The notes under the pieces are model-generated. The model did no database searches. It was not told where the DNA came from and worked only from the letters and a program-made list of their open reading frames with translations. 64,000 bases of DNA from Pseudomonas lurida. Its GTDB lineage: Bacteria > Pseudomonadota > Gammaproteobacteria > Pseudomonadales > Pseudomonadaceae. Position 1 is the stretch's first letter. Each line of letters starts with the position of its first letter. Both the position numbers and the translations under genes were made by a program. Location of the stretch: the NCBI RefSeq assembly GCF_013522705.1, contig NZ_JAAMRE010000004.1, positions 1-64,000 of the forward strand, in the 5' to 3' direction. Shown in pieces: positions 1-7,634 of the stretch.

Positions 1-105
1 GAGAACGCGATGAACCTGAAGAACATCGACACCTTCTACCAATATGTGATTCGAGGTTCGATCCTGCTGCTGGCCGTGGTCATCGACCGCATGAAACAAC
101 GCTGA
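1..105 (+). CDS. araH: Sugar ABC transporter permease, C-terminal end (AraH-like), partial
   Basis: The window opens inside a gene and shows its last 34 codons before TGA. The peptide contains MNLKNIDTFYQYVIRG followed by a hydrophobic stretch and a basic tail ending DRMKQR. This matches my memory of the C-terminus of AraH/RbsC-family inner-membrane permeases, AraH most closely. Such permeases import a pentose or hexose together with a periplasmic binding protein and an ATPase. The next genes (aldose 1-epimerase and an SDR) fit a sugar uptake and oxidation locus. The last 49 bp of the gene are copied twice, in decayed form, in the repeats that follow. The exact sugar is inferred, not shown. 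Confidence 0.65.
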   Translation, partial: ENAMNLKNIDTFYQYVIRGSILLLAVVIDRMKQR

Positions 106-129
106 CTCCAGGCCATGTGAGGACTGAAT

Positions 130-215
130 GTGGGGGGCGCTTGCCCCCGATAGCGGTGTATCAGAGCAAAAATTGCAGCCTGACACTCCGTAATCGGGGG
201 CAAGCCCCCTCCCAC
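130..215. repeat. REPIN copy 1
   Basis: Two REP sequences face each other: a GTGGGGGGCGCTTGCCCCCGAT arm at 130-151 (split here as GTGGGGGG and GCTTGCCCCCGAT) and an ATCGGGGGCAAGC arm ending in CCCAC at 215. The interior is about 40 bp. This left arm differs from the other two copies. Confidence 0.85.
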
Positions 216-298
216 AGTAAGGCGGTTCGATGTGGTTGCTGGCAGCGGTGATTGAGTCCATGAAACAAAGCTGAGCCCTGGTCATGTGAAATCAAAAG

Positions 299-386
299 GT
301 GGGAGGGGGCTTGCCCCCGATAGCGGTGTATCAGAAGCAAAAATTGCAGCCTGACACTCCGTAATCGGGGGCAAGCCCCCTCCCAC
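299..386. repeat. REPIN copy 2
   Basis: Inverted REP pair with arms GTGGGAGGGGGCTTGCC and GGCAAGCCCCCTCCCAC around an interior nearly identical to copy 1. It is an almost perfect long palindrome at its ends. Confidence 0.88.
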
Positions 387-468
387 AGTACTGCGGTTCG
401 ATGCTGGTGCGGCAGCGGTGATCGAGCACATGAAACAAAGCTGAGCCCTGGTCATGTGAAATCAAAAG

Positions 469-555
469 GTGGGAGGGGGCTTGCCCCCGATAGCGGTGTA
501 TCAGAAGCAAAAATGCAGACTGACACTCCGTAATCGGGGGCAAGCCCCCTGCCAC
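469..555. repeat. REPIN copy 3
   Basis: Same inverted REP pair as copy 2, with a small deletion in the interior and a CCCAC to GCCAC change at the right end. It lies 12 bp from the end of the aldose epimerase gene. Confidence 0.87.
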
Positions 556-567
556 GGTAAGGCGGTT

Positions 568-1716
568 TTAATCAGCGCTGAACTTGAAGACGGTGTTCTG
601 GGTATACGTCTGCCCCGGATTCAGACGGGTCGAGGCAAACTTGGGCTGGTTAGGTGCGTCCGGAAAGTGCTGAGTCTCCAGGGTAAACCCACTCCAGTGC
701 AGGTAGGTCTTGCCGGCCTTGCCCTTCACCGAACCGTCGAGGAAGTTGCTGGTGTAGAACTGCACGCCCGGTTCGCTGGTGTACAGCTGCAGGCGTCGGC
801 CGGATTCGGGGTCGTGTACCTCGGCGGCCAGTTGTTTAACGTCACCCTTGTTGTCCAACGCCCAGTTGAAGTCAAAGCCGCCTTGTTTCGGCTCGGCGAA
901 TTTGAGTTGCGGATGGTCTTCCTTGATGTGCTCACCGATAGGTGTCGGTTTCAGGAAATCCATCGGCGTGCCTTTGACCGGTGCCAGTTCACCGGTAGGA
1001 ATCAACGTGGCGTTCACCGGGGTGTAGTGGCTGGCGTGCAAGGTCGCGACCTGCTTGAGAATGTCGCCATTGCCCGCGCCGGCGAGGTTGAAGTAGCTGT
1101 GGTTGGTGAGGTTGAGCACCGTCGGTTTGTCGGTGCTGGCCTTGTAGTCGATGTGCAGTTCGTTCTTGTCGTTGAGGCGGTAAGTGACCTCGGTGGTCAG
1201 GTTACCGGGGAAGCCCATCTCACCGTCCTTGGACAAGTAGCTGAGCTTCACACCGACCGAGTCCTTGTCCTTGACCGATTCGGCTTTCCACACCTGCTTA
1301 TCGAAACCCTGGGCGCCGCCATGCAGCGAGTTGGGGCCGTCGTTGAGGGGCACTTGGTAGCGCTTGCCGTCCAGTTCGAAAGCACCGCCGGCCAGGCGAT
1401 TGCCGAAGCGTCCGATGGTGGCGCCGAAAAACGCGGTACCGCTCTGATAGCCTTGCACGTCGTCGAAGCCCAGCACCACGTCATCGACCTTGCCATGCTT
1501 GTCCGGCACTTTGAGCGATTGCAGCACGCCACCGTAGGTAATCACCGTGGCTTGCATACCGTGGTTGTTGCGCAGGATGTACTGTTCGACCGGCGTGCCG
1601 TCGTTGGTTTTACCGAAAGGTTTGTGCTCGCTGGACAAGCCGGTCGCCTGAGCGCCGCCACTGGCAATCAGCATCGACAGCGCCAGGCCGGAGAGCAGGT
1701 ATCGAGGGTGCTTCAT
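568..1716 (-). CDS. galM: Aldose 1-epimerase (mutarotase), exported
   Basis: A 382-residue protein of the galactose mutarotase family, which interconverts alpha and beta anomers of free aldoses. Visible family motifs are GRFGNRLAGG near residue 100, NSLHGG near 130, NLTNHSYFNLAG near 210 (catalytic His region) and a late TLETQHFPDAPNQP segment (catalytic Glu region). The N-terminus (basic start, hydrophobic core, AQA cleavage site near residue 24) is a signal peptide, so it should act in the periplasm, before or during uptake by the adjacent araH-type transporter. It converges on araH across the REPIN array and is divergent from the SDR gene, sharing a 136-bp AT-rich intergenic region that probably holds both promoters. 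Confidence 0.9.
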   Translation of the reverse strand: MKHPRYLLSGLALSMLIASGGAQATGLSSEHKPFGKTNDGTPVEQYILRNNHGMQATVITYGGVLQSLKVPDKHGKVDDVVLGFDDVQGYQSGTAFFGATIGRFGNRLAGGAFELDGKRYQVPLNDGPNSLHGGAQGFDKQVWKAESVKDKDSVGVKLSYLSKDGEMGFPGNLTTEVTYRLNDKNELHIDYKASTDKPTVLNLTNHSYFNLAGAGNGDILKQVATLHASHYTPVNATLIPTGELAPVKGTPMDFLKPTPIGEHIKEDHPQLKFAEPKQGGFDFNWALDNKGDVKQLAAEVHDPESGRRLQLYTSEPGVQFYTSNFLDGSVKGKAGKTYLHWSGFTLETQHFPDAPNQPKFASTRLNPGQTYTQNTVFKFSAD

Positions 1717-1852
1717 GATCGAACTTCCTTTTGTTGTTTTGAGTGGAATAGTTCTACTAATAGCGATATTTTGTCGTTGTGACAGCGAATTTATAGCCTT
1801 TAACCATCGTTTCGTAAAATAAAATAAGACTAATTAAGCGAGGCATCACTGT

Positions 1853-2620
1853 ATGAGTACTGAGCACGCCGTTTACCCCGACCTCAAGGGCAAGACTGTA
1901 CTGGTGTCTGGAGGTGCCTCGGGGATCGGCGAATTCATGGTGCGTGCGTTTGCCGCACAGGGCGCCAGGGTAGGTTTTGTGGACCGCGCGCAAAGCCAGG
2001 GCGAACGCCTGGCGGCGCTGTTGAGTTCACGCGGGCATGCGGTGGAGTTCGTCTGCTGTGACATTACCGACGAGATCGCCTACAAGGCCGCCATCGGTCG
2101 CTTTGAACAGTCCCTCGGCCCGATCACTGTGTTGGTCAACAACGCCGCCAACGATGTGCGCCATACCCTGGAAGAAGTCGACTCGGACACCTTCGACCGA
2201 CTCATCGCGGTCAACCTCAAGCACGCGTTTTTCGCGGCCAAGGCCGTGGTGCCGATGATGAAAAGCGCAGGCGGCGGCTCGATCATCAACCTGGGTTCGG
2301 TGGGTTGGATGATGGCCTCCGCCGGTTACCCGGTATACGCCGCCAGCAAGGCCGCCGCCCACGGTATGACCCGCGCCCTGGCCCGCGAACTGGGCCCGAA
2401 CCGCATCCGCGTCAACACGTTGGTGCCGGGCTGGGTGATGACCGAAAAGCAACTGGCCATGTGGGTCGATGACGCCGCCAAGGACCTGATCGCGCGCAGC
2501 CAGTGCCTGCCCGGCAGCGTACTGCCCGAACACATCGCCAATATGGCGTTGTTCCTGGCCTCCGACGCGTCGGCGATGTGTTCGGCGCAGAACTTTATTG
2601 TCGATGGCGGCTGGGTCTGA
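1853..2620 (+). CDS. Short-chain dehydrogenase/reductase, probable sugar dehydrogenase
   Basis: A 255-residue classical SDR. The cofactor motif is SGGASGIGE near residue 20, followed by NNAAND near 95, a catalytic Ser in NLGSVGWM near 145, the YAASK Tyr-Lys pair near 165 and the C-terminal DGGW. An acidic residue at the end of beta-2 (FVDRAQ) suggests NAD preference. The context (pentose-type permease, exported mutarotase) suggests oxidation of an aldose such as arabinose, galactose or fucose to its lactone. That substrate is inference; 3-oxoacyl-ACP-reductase-type annotations would be generic. Confidence 0.85.
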   Translation: MSTEHAVYPDLKGKTVLVSGGASGIGEFMVRAFAAQGARVGFVDRAQSQGERLAALLSSRGHAVEFVCCDITDEIAYKAAIGRFEQSLGPITVLVNNAANDVRHTLEEVDSDTFDRLIAVNLKHAFFAAKAVVPMMKSAGGGSIINLGSVGWMMASAGYPVYAASKAAAHGMTRALARELGPNRIRVNTLVPGWVMTEKQLAMWVDDAAKDLIARSQCLPGSVLPEHIANMALFLASDASAMCSAQNFIVDGGWV

Positions 2621-2652
2621 GCCGAACACCTTCAGTTCAGGCAGCCCAGATT

Positions 2653-2684
2653 AATGTGGGAGGGGGCAAGCCCCCTCTCACATT
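2653..2684. repeat. Single REP palindrome between convergent genes
   Basis: AATGTGGGAGGGGGC and its near-perfect complement GCCCCCTCTCACATT meet around an AA centre. It sits 33 bp after the SDR stop and 14 bp before the stop of the convergent GST gene, so it may also end transcription from both sides. Confidence 0.85.
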
Positions 2685-2697
2685 TGAACTGCGGCGC

Positions 2698-3294
2698 TTA
2701 GGCGATCGGGTAACGCTTGAACGCCGGATGCTGCTCCAAGCGCTCGGCATGCCGTTGCAGATGGGGAAACGCATCCGCCTTGACCACCGAGGCCACAGTG
2801 AACTGACTGAACGACCAGGCGACGGCGGCTGTGATCGACGCCTGGGTCAGCGCTTCGCTGTCGCCCAACTGTTTGTCCAGCAACCCATAGGCCGCGAGCA
2901 ACTGCCCGCTGACGCGTTCAAGCCACGGCGCGTGCAGTTTCTCGGCCGGGCGCAAGTTGTGCTCATAAACGATCTGCACGCTTTTCTCACAAGCTGCCAG
3001 GGCCAAGCCAAGGATGTGCAGGTCGCGGGCAAGTGCGCCAGGCTTCTGGGGCAACAGCTTCCTGTCGGCAGGGGCCAGGGTTTCGAGGTATTCCAGGATC
3101 AGGCTGGAGTCCATCAACACCGTGCCATCGTCCAGCACCAGGGTCGGCGCCTTGGCCACCGGGTTGATCTGCGCGAATTCATCGAAGGTGCGGAACACGG
3201 ACAAGGGCTCGTGCACAAAATCCACCCCATATAACTCCAGGGAAATAGCCACGCGGCGCACGTAGGGCGAGTCCAGCATGCCGATCAGTTTCAT
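2698..3294 (-). CDS. Glutathione S-transferase family protein
   Basis: A 198-residue soluble protein with an N-terminal thioredoxin-like domain. It starts MKLIGMLDSPYVRRVAISL, where the Ser of SPY is at the usual GST active-site position. NPVAKAPTLVLDDG follows with the cis-Pro, then MDSSLILEYLE with the conserved Asp-Ser glutathione-binding pair. The helical C-terminal domain runs from about residue 85. It probably conjugates glutathione to, or reduces, small electrophiles in the cytoplasm. The specific substrate is unknown. It stands alone, convergent with the SDR gene and downstream of an AraC-family gene on the same strand. Confidence 0.88.
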   Translation of the reverse strand: MKLIGMLDSPYVRRVAISLELYGVDFVHEPLSVFRTFDEFAQINPVAKAPTLVLDDGTVLMDSSLILEYLETLAPADRKLLPQKPGALARDLHILGLALAACEKSVQIVYEHNLRPAEKLHAPWLERVSGQLLAAYGLLDKQLGDSEALTQASITAAVAWSFSQFTVASVVKADAFPHLQRHAERLEQHPAFKRYPIA

Positions 3295-3407
3295 GAAGCC
3301 TCCATTGCTGTCAGGGTGAGGGATTCAGAGATTAAGGTTCCTCGGTCGCGCCGCGCAATGGCTGATCGGCCTCTATCCACCGCTCAACAGCTCGACGGGT
3401 CGGGCCT

Positions 3408-4409
3408 TTATGCCGGGCTTCTGAATCCCTGGCGGCTGGCGCCCGGCGGTTGCCCGGTGATGCGTTTGTAGGCGCGGCTGAAAGCGGCCTGTGAGGTGTA
3501 GCCGAGGCGGTACGCCACTTCCTCGATGGGCAGGCGCTCCAGGGTCAGCCACTGGCTGGCCAGGCGCATGCGCAGCTCGGTCACGTAACGCAGCGGTGGC
3601 ACCCCCAGGGTGGCCTGGAAACGATCGGCGAACACCGAGCGCGAGGTATGACAGTGCGCCGCCAGTTCGGCCACGCTCCAGTCGCGGCCCGGTTGCTGGT
3701 GCAGGGCGAGCAGGGCGCCCGCCAGGCGGTTGTCGCGCAAGGCGGCCGCCAGGCCCGACGCGTTGGCGCAAGCGCATTCGACCCAGCCGCGCACGATCAT
3801 CGCCGCCACCACATCGGCCAGACGCGCCAGGATGCCGGCATACCCGACGCGCGCGCTGGAGACTTCGCGTTCCATCACCGCCAGGATCGGCATCAGGCCG
3901 GGGTAACGCTGGCCTCCCGCGTCGATCAGCATCAAGGCCGGCATCAGGTTGCCCAGGCCCTGGATACTGTCGAGTTCGAACTCCATGCAGGCGCTGAACA
4001 GCAGGGTATTGGCAGGCTCGTCGGGCGAGGCATTCACGGCACACACGGTATCGCCCAGCGGCGCGGCGTCGAAGCTGGCGATGTCCTGCACGGGGTCAGC
4101 CGGTTTGGATAACAGCGCATGCGCGCCACCGTGGGCGATAAACACCGCGTTTCCCGCCGACAGCTCAAAGAGGCTGCCGTCTTCCATTCGCAAGGTCGCG
4201 CAGCCGGCAGCCAGGAAATGGAAATACGCATGGCCCGGCTTGGCCGCAAAGCCGATGCCGAACACCGGCCCGGCCTGGATGCGCCGGTACTGCACGCCGC
4301 GCAGGCGCATGCTGCGCAGCAGTTCGTTGATCAGTTCAGAAGACAGCGTGAACGCAGTGTCGGTTGGCATGCTCGGGGTTTCAGTCAAAAACTCAAGGGT
4401 TTGAATCAT
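3408..4409 (-). CDS. AraC-family transcriptional regulator (cupin N-terminal domain)
   Basis: A 333-residue regulator. The N-terminal half (about 20-210) has the cupin-like ligand-binding pattern of the AraC N-terminal family, with FHFLAAGCATLRMEDG and FIAHGGAHALL. The C-terminal hundred residues form two helix-turn-helix motifs, WSVAELAAHCHTSRSVFADRF and IEEVAYRLGYTSQAAFSRAY, followed by GQPPGASR. It is divergent from the MFS exporter gene, with 58 bp between the starts, so it most likely controls that gene. An internal Met 14 codons downstream (MPTDTAF) is an alternative start. Confidence 0.88.
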   Translation of the reverse strand: MIQTLEFLTETPSMPTDTAFTLSSELINELLRSMRLRGVQYRRIQAGPVFGIGFAAKPGHAYFHFLAAGCATLRMEDGSLFELSAGNAVFIAHGGAHALLSKPADPVQDIASFDAAPLGDTVCAVNASPDEPANTLLFSACMEFELDSIQGLGNLMPALMLIDAGGQRYPGLMPILAVMEREVSSARVGYAGILARLADVVAAMIVRGWVECACANASGLAAALRDNRLAGALLALHQQPGRDWSVAELAAHCHTSRSVFADRFQATLGVPPLRYVTELRMRLASQWLTLERLPIEEVAYRLGYTSQAAFSRAYKRITGQPPGASRQGFRSPA

Positions 4410-4467
4410 AGATCATCCAGGTAGTGAAACCTAGACTGGCCGTCACGCTAATACCTGAGGATGGTTT

Positions 4468-5706
4468 GTGATGAATGATTGTGTGTGCCATGCCCCTGCC
4501 CATGACAGGGTCGAGCCGACCACCCCGGCCTGGATGGCGGTGTTTTCCCTGGCGATGGGCGTGTTCGGCCTGCTCACGGCCGAATACCTGCCGGCCAGCC
4601 TGCTGACACCGATGGCCCTGGACCTGGGCGTATCGGAAGCGCTGGCCGGCCAAGCCGTCACGGTCACGGCGGTGGTGGCCTTGTTCGCCGGGTTGCTGGT
4701 GCCCGGCCTGACGCGCGGCATCGACCGGCGCCTGGTGCTGTTGGGGTTCTCCACGCTGATGATTGCGTCCAACCTGCTGGTGGCGTTCTCGTCCAGCCTC
4801 GTGGTGCTGTTGTTGATGCGCATCCTGCTGGGCATTGCCCTTGGCGGTTTCTGGAGCATGGCGGCGGCCGTTGCCATGCGCCTGGTGCCGGCGGCGTCGC
4901 TGCCACGGGCGCTGTCGATTATCTTCAGCGGCATTGCAGTGGGTACCGTCGTCGCGGTGCCGCTGGGCAGCTACCTCGGCGGCCTGTATGGCTGGCGCAG
5001 CGCCTTCGTGGCTGCGGCCGCCGTCGGCGTGGTGACCCTGGCGTTCCAGCTGTTCACGCTGCCGCGCCTGGCACCCAGCGGCACCGCGCGGCTGCGCACC
5101 GTGCTGGACGTACTGCTGCGCCCCGGCATTGCCATTGGCATGTTCGGCTGCGTGCTGGTGCACACCGGGCACTTCGCGCTGTTTACCTACATTCGTCCGT
5201 TTCTGGAAAGCACCACCGGGGTCGGTACTGAAGGCCTGGCCCTGATGCTGCTGGGGTTCGGCGCGGCGAATTTTGTCGGCACGCTGTTGGCCGGCTGGTG
5301 GCTGGTGCGCAACCCGCGCGGCACGTTGGTGTTGATGCCGGCATTGGTGGGGGCGGCGGCGTTGGCCCTGGTGTTGCTGCCCGCGTCGCTGCCGGGCCAG
5401 GCATTGCTCCTGGCGTTGTGGGGCATGGCGTTTGGCGGCGTGCCGGTGGCGTGGTCGAACTGGGTGGCTCGTGCAGTGCCGGATCAGGCGGAAAGTGCCG
5501 GTGGCATGGTGGTGGCGTCGGTGCAATCGGCCATCGCGGCGGGTGCGGCCGGCGGGGGCGCGATGTTCAGTGCCACGGGCATCGACGGAGTGTTCCTGGG
5601 CGCAGGGTGCCTGATGCTGCTGGCGGCACTGTTGATCGCGCTGCGTGTGCAGGTGCCTCGGCATACGTCGGCAGGGAGTGTGACGCACGCCCGGTCTTTG
5701 GTTTAG
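4468..5706 (+). CDS. MFS drug/metabolite exporter (DHA1 family)
   Basis: A 412-residue integral membrane protein with about 12 predicted hydrophobic segments. It begins with a short polar N-terminus, then GVFGLLTAEYLPASLLTPMALDLGVSEALAG, typical of the DHA1 family that includes NepI- and YdhP-type exporters (quoted from memory, split by the loop). GIDRRLVLL is the loop 2-3 motif A equivalent. Such carriers expel nucleosides, arabinose-like sugars or drugs in exchange for protons. The divergent AraC gene is the probable regulator. A 445-residue open frame on the opposite strand is a codon-bias shadow of this gene. Confidence 0.87.
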   Translation: MMNDCVCHAPAHDRVEPTTPAWMAVFSLAMGVFGLLTAEYLPASLLTPMALDLGVSEALAGQAVTVTAVVALFAGLLVPGLTRGIDRRLVLLGFSTLMIASNLLVAFSSSLVVLLLMRILLGIALGGFWSMAAAVAMRLVPAASLPRALSIIFSGIAVGTVVAVPLGSYLGGLYGWRSAFVAAAAVGVVTLAFQLFTLPRLAPSGTARLRTVLDVLLRPGIAIGMFGCVLVHTGHFALFTYIRPFLESTTGVGTEGLALMLLGFGAANFVGTLLAGWWLVRNPRGTLVLMPALVGAAALALVLLPASLPGQALLLALWGMAFGGVPVAWSNWVARAVPDQAESAGGMVVASVQSAIAAGAAGGGAMFSATGIDGVFLGAGCLMLLAALLIALRVQVPRHTSAGSVTHARSLV

Positions 5707-5750
5707 TCTGAAGCGCTCAGCTGTTCGCAAACGCCTCTGGAGTAGTAAGC

Positions 5751-6584
5751 ATGACCGATTACGTACCCCCTAAAGTCTGGACCTGGGACACCGAAAGCGG
5801 CGGCACCTTCGCCAGCATCAACCGGCCGATTGCCGGCCCCACACACGACAAGGCGCTGCCGGTTGGCAAGCATCCGTTGCAGCTGTACTCCCTGGCCACG
5901 CCCAATGGGCAGAAGGTCACGATCCTGCTCGAAGAACTGCTGGCCCTGGGGCACACCGGTGCGGAATACGATGCCTGGTTGATCAAGATCGGCGACGGCG
6001 ACCAGTTCGGCAGTGGCTTTGTCGACGTCAACCCGAACTCGAAAATCCCGGCCCTGATGGACCACAGCGGCGCCACGCCGATTCGGGTGTTCGAGTCCGG
6101 CGCGATCCTGCAGTACCTGGCCGAGAAATTCGGCGCGTTCTTCCCCACCGAACCGGCGGCCCGCGCAGAGTGTTTGTCATGGTTGTTCTGGCAGATGGGC
6201 AGCGCGCCGTACCTGGGCGGTGGTTTCGGGCATTTCTATGCGTATGCGCCAAGCAAGATGGAATACCCGATCAATCGCTTTGCCATGGAGACCAAACGCC
6301 AGCTGGATGTGCTGGATAAGCGCCTGGCCGTGAGCGAGTACATTGCCGGGGACGAATACACCATCGCCGACATCGCCATCTGGCCCTGGTACGGTGGGTT
6401 GGTCAAAGGCCGCTTGTATGGGGCGGCCGAGTTTCTGGCGGTGCACGAGTACCCGCACGTACAGCGCTGGGCCGAGGCGATTGAAGCACGCCCGGCAGTG
6501 CAGCGTGGGCGGCGGGTGAACCGGGTCTCGGGCGAGCCCCATGAGCAGTTGGCTGAGCGGCATGACGCAAGTGATCTGGATTGA
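5751..6584 (+). CDS. yghU: Glutathione-dependent disulfide-bond oxidoreductase, YghU family
   Basis: A 277-residue GST-fold protein with the long N-terminal extension typical of YghU/YfcG-type enzymes, containing PKVWTWDTESGGTFASIN. The thioredoxin-like domain follows with LYSLATPNGQKVTILLEEL, NPNSKIPAL and FESGAILQYLAEK. The C-terminal helical domain has the YTIADIAIWPWYG signature. These enzymes bind two glutathiones and reduce disulfides, acting in thiol homeostasis in the cytoplasm. It starts 44 bp after the MFS gene on the same strand and could be co-transcribed. A block of palindromic elements follows directly. Confidence 0.9.
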   Translation: MTDYVPPKVWTWDTESGGTFASINRPIAGPTHDKALPVGKHPLQLYSLATPNGQKVTILLEELLALGHTGAEYDAWLIKIGDGDQFGSGFVDVNPNSKIPALMDHSGATPIRVFESGAILQYLAEKFGAFFPTEPAARAECLSWLFWQMGSAPYLGGGFGHFYAYAPSKMEYPINRFAMETKRQLDVLDKRLAVSEYIAGDEYTIADIAIWPWYGGLVKGRLYGAAEFLAVHEYPHVQRWAEAIEARPAVQRGRRVNRVSGEPHEQLAERHDASDLD

Positions 6585-6593
6585 ACCGCCGAT

Positions 6594-6730
6594 GATCGTT
6601 CCCACGCTCTGCGTGGAAACGCCTCCTGGGACGCTCTGCGTCCCGCCGGCCGCTGCAAGTCTTGGCGGCTGCGCACAGGTGACGCAGAGCGTCACGGGCT
6701 GCATTCCCACGCGGGAGCGTGGGAACGATC
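6594..6730. repeat. 137-bp palindromic element, copy 1
   Basis: The ends are inverted copies of GATCGTTCCCACGCTC. Inside are two smaller palindromes, GACGCTCTGCGTC and GACGCAGAGCGTC. No reading frame of its own is convincing. The downstream flank TTTGATAGCGGTGG is shared with copy 2. The make-up (short, non-coding, terminal inverted repeats, several near-identical copies) fits a MITE-like or REP-derived element. Confidence 0.85.
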
Positions 6731-6850
6731 TTTGATAGCGGTGGATCAGTCACAGATGTATCAACTGACCCACCCTTATCGGGGGCAAGCCTCCTCCAAC
6801 ATTGTCTAACCGTGCTTCAGGCAGTTGATAGAGCGATCCACCGTGGTCTT

Positions 6851-6987
6851 GATCGTTCCCACGCTCTGCGTGGAAACGCCTCCTGGGACGCTCTGCGTCC
6901 CGCCGGCCGCTGCAAGTCTTGACGGCTGCGCACAGGTGACGCAGAGCGTCACGGGCTGCATTCCCACGCGGGAGCGTGGGAACGATC
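6851..6987. repeat. 137-bp palindromic element, copy 2
   Basis: Identical in length to copy 1 and differing at about one base (TTGACGG for TTGGCGG). It begins 257 bp after copy 1. The stretch between copies (6731-6850) contains a REP-like ATCGGGGGCAAGC half that is also found after copy 2 (6988-7056), so element plus flank has been duplicated as a unit. Confidence 0.85.
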
Positions 6988-7090
6988 TTTGATAGCGGTG
7001 GATCAGTCACAGATGTATCAACTGACCCACCCTCATCGGGGGCAAGCCTCCTCCCACAGGAGATTTATGCAGGTTTTAGAACGAGTTATA

Positions 7091-7362
7091 TCAACTCAGC
7101 AGCCCGGTGCTGACCGCCACGATCAGGAACACCCCCAGCAGCGCGCGGTAGATCACGAAGGGCCAGGTGGAGAAGCGCTCCAGGAATTTCATCAGGCCCC
7201 AGATGGCAAAGAACGCCGAGACGCTGGCTACCACCAGGCCAAACAGCAGATGTGACCAGGCGTGGGCGGGCAGGTCGGCGTGCAACAACACCCACAGCTC
7301 CTTCAAACCGGCAAGGGCGATGGCGGGTAACCCCAGCAGGAAGGAAAAGCGTGCGGCTTCTT
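7091..7362 (-). pseudogene. Duplicated 3' fragment of uppP
   Basis: The segment 7057-7362 repeats 7601-7906 with an offset of 544 bp and about four mismatches in 306 bp. It encodes the last 90 or so residues of undecaprenyl-diphosphatase (from EAARFSFLLGLPAIAL to VSTGLLS) and keeps the frame and stop. It has no 5' part: at 7363 the coding sequence is replaced by the third 137-bp element. The frame stays open through that element, giving a chimeric 141-codon frame that is unlikely to be a real protein. One substitution gives AHAWSH for AHAWPH. Confidence 0.88.
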
Positions 7363-7363
7363 T

Positions 7364-7500
7364 GATCGTTCCCACGCTCTGCGTGGAAACGCCTCCTGGG
7401 ACGCTCTGCGTCCCGCCGGCCGCTGCAAGTCTTGGCGGCTGCGCACAGGTGACGCGGAGCGTCACGGGCTGCATTCCCACGCGGGAGCGTGGGAACGATC
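7364..7500. repeat. 137-bp palindromic element, copy 3, abutting the uppP fragment
   Basis: Same terminal inverted repeat GATCGTTCCCACGCTC and the same internal palindromes as copies 1 and 2, with GACGCGG for GACGCAG. It directly follows the broken end of the duplicated uppP fragment. Downstream, 7501-7600 is unrelated to uppP and holds a GGCC-type hairpin near 7529, but no gene. Confidence 0.85.
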
Positions 7501-7634
7501 TTTGAACGTCCTGCAATTAAAAGGGACCGGCCTTGCTGGCCCTTTACAAAGCATGACAAAACGCCACCCACCCAACAATGGAACGCGGTCAATGTGGGAA
7601 CAGGAGATTTATGCAGGTTTTAGAACGAGTTATA

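Larger units (their letters stand above)
57..570. repeat. Tandem array of three ~170-bp units, each with an araH 3'-end copy plus a REPIN
   Basis: Three units begin at 57, 226 and 397 (period 169-171 bp), each with TTCGAT followed by a version of the araH 3' end that includes CATGAAACAA and GCTGA. Unit 1 is the real gene end; units 2 and 3 carry in-frame stops and substitutions. Each unit then has an inverted pair of REP sequences (130-215, 299-386, 469-555). The array ends at the stop codon of the convergent epimerase gene (568-570). It therefore looks like tandem duplication of gene end plus REPIN between two convergent genes, and it probably also serves as their transcription barrier. Confidence 0.85.

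Noticed and set aside
57..570. CRISPR-like array
   Set aside because: Units are ~170 bp with nearly identical interiors and no short repeat/unique spacer alternation, and no cas gene is present. It is a tandem REPIN array.
469..1782. 437-codon plus-strand open frame opposite the aldose epimerase
   Set aside because: It begins inside a REPIN and is antisense to a mutarotase with all family motifs and a signal peptide.
2503..3234. 243-codon plus-strand open frame opposite the GST gene
   Set aside because: It starts inside the SDR gene in another frame, crosses a REP sequence and is antisense to a complete GST.
4393..5730. 445-codon minus-strand open frame opposite the MFS exporter
   Set aside because: The plus strand encodes a complete 12-segment transporter with a start and ribosome-binding site. 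The minus-strand product is Gln/His/Arg-rich with no fold signature.
6541..7592. Short open frames running through the 137-bp elements
   Set aside because: They repeat with each copy of the element, have no ribosome-binding sites, and change meaning in each reading direction. They reflect the palindromic repeat, not genes.
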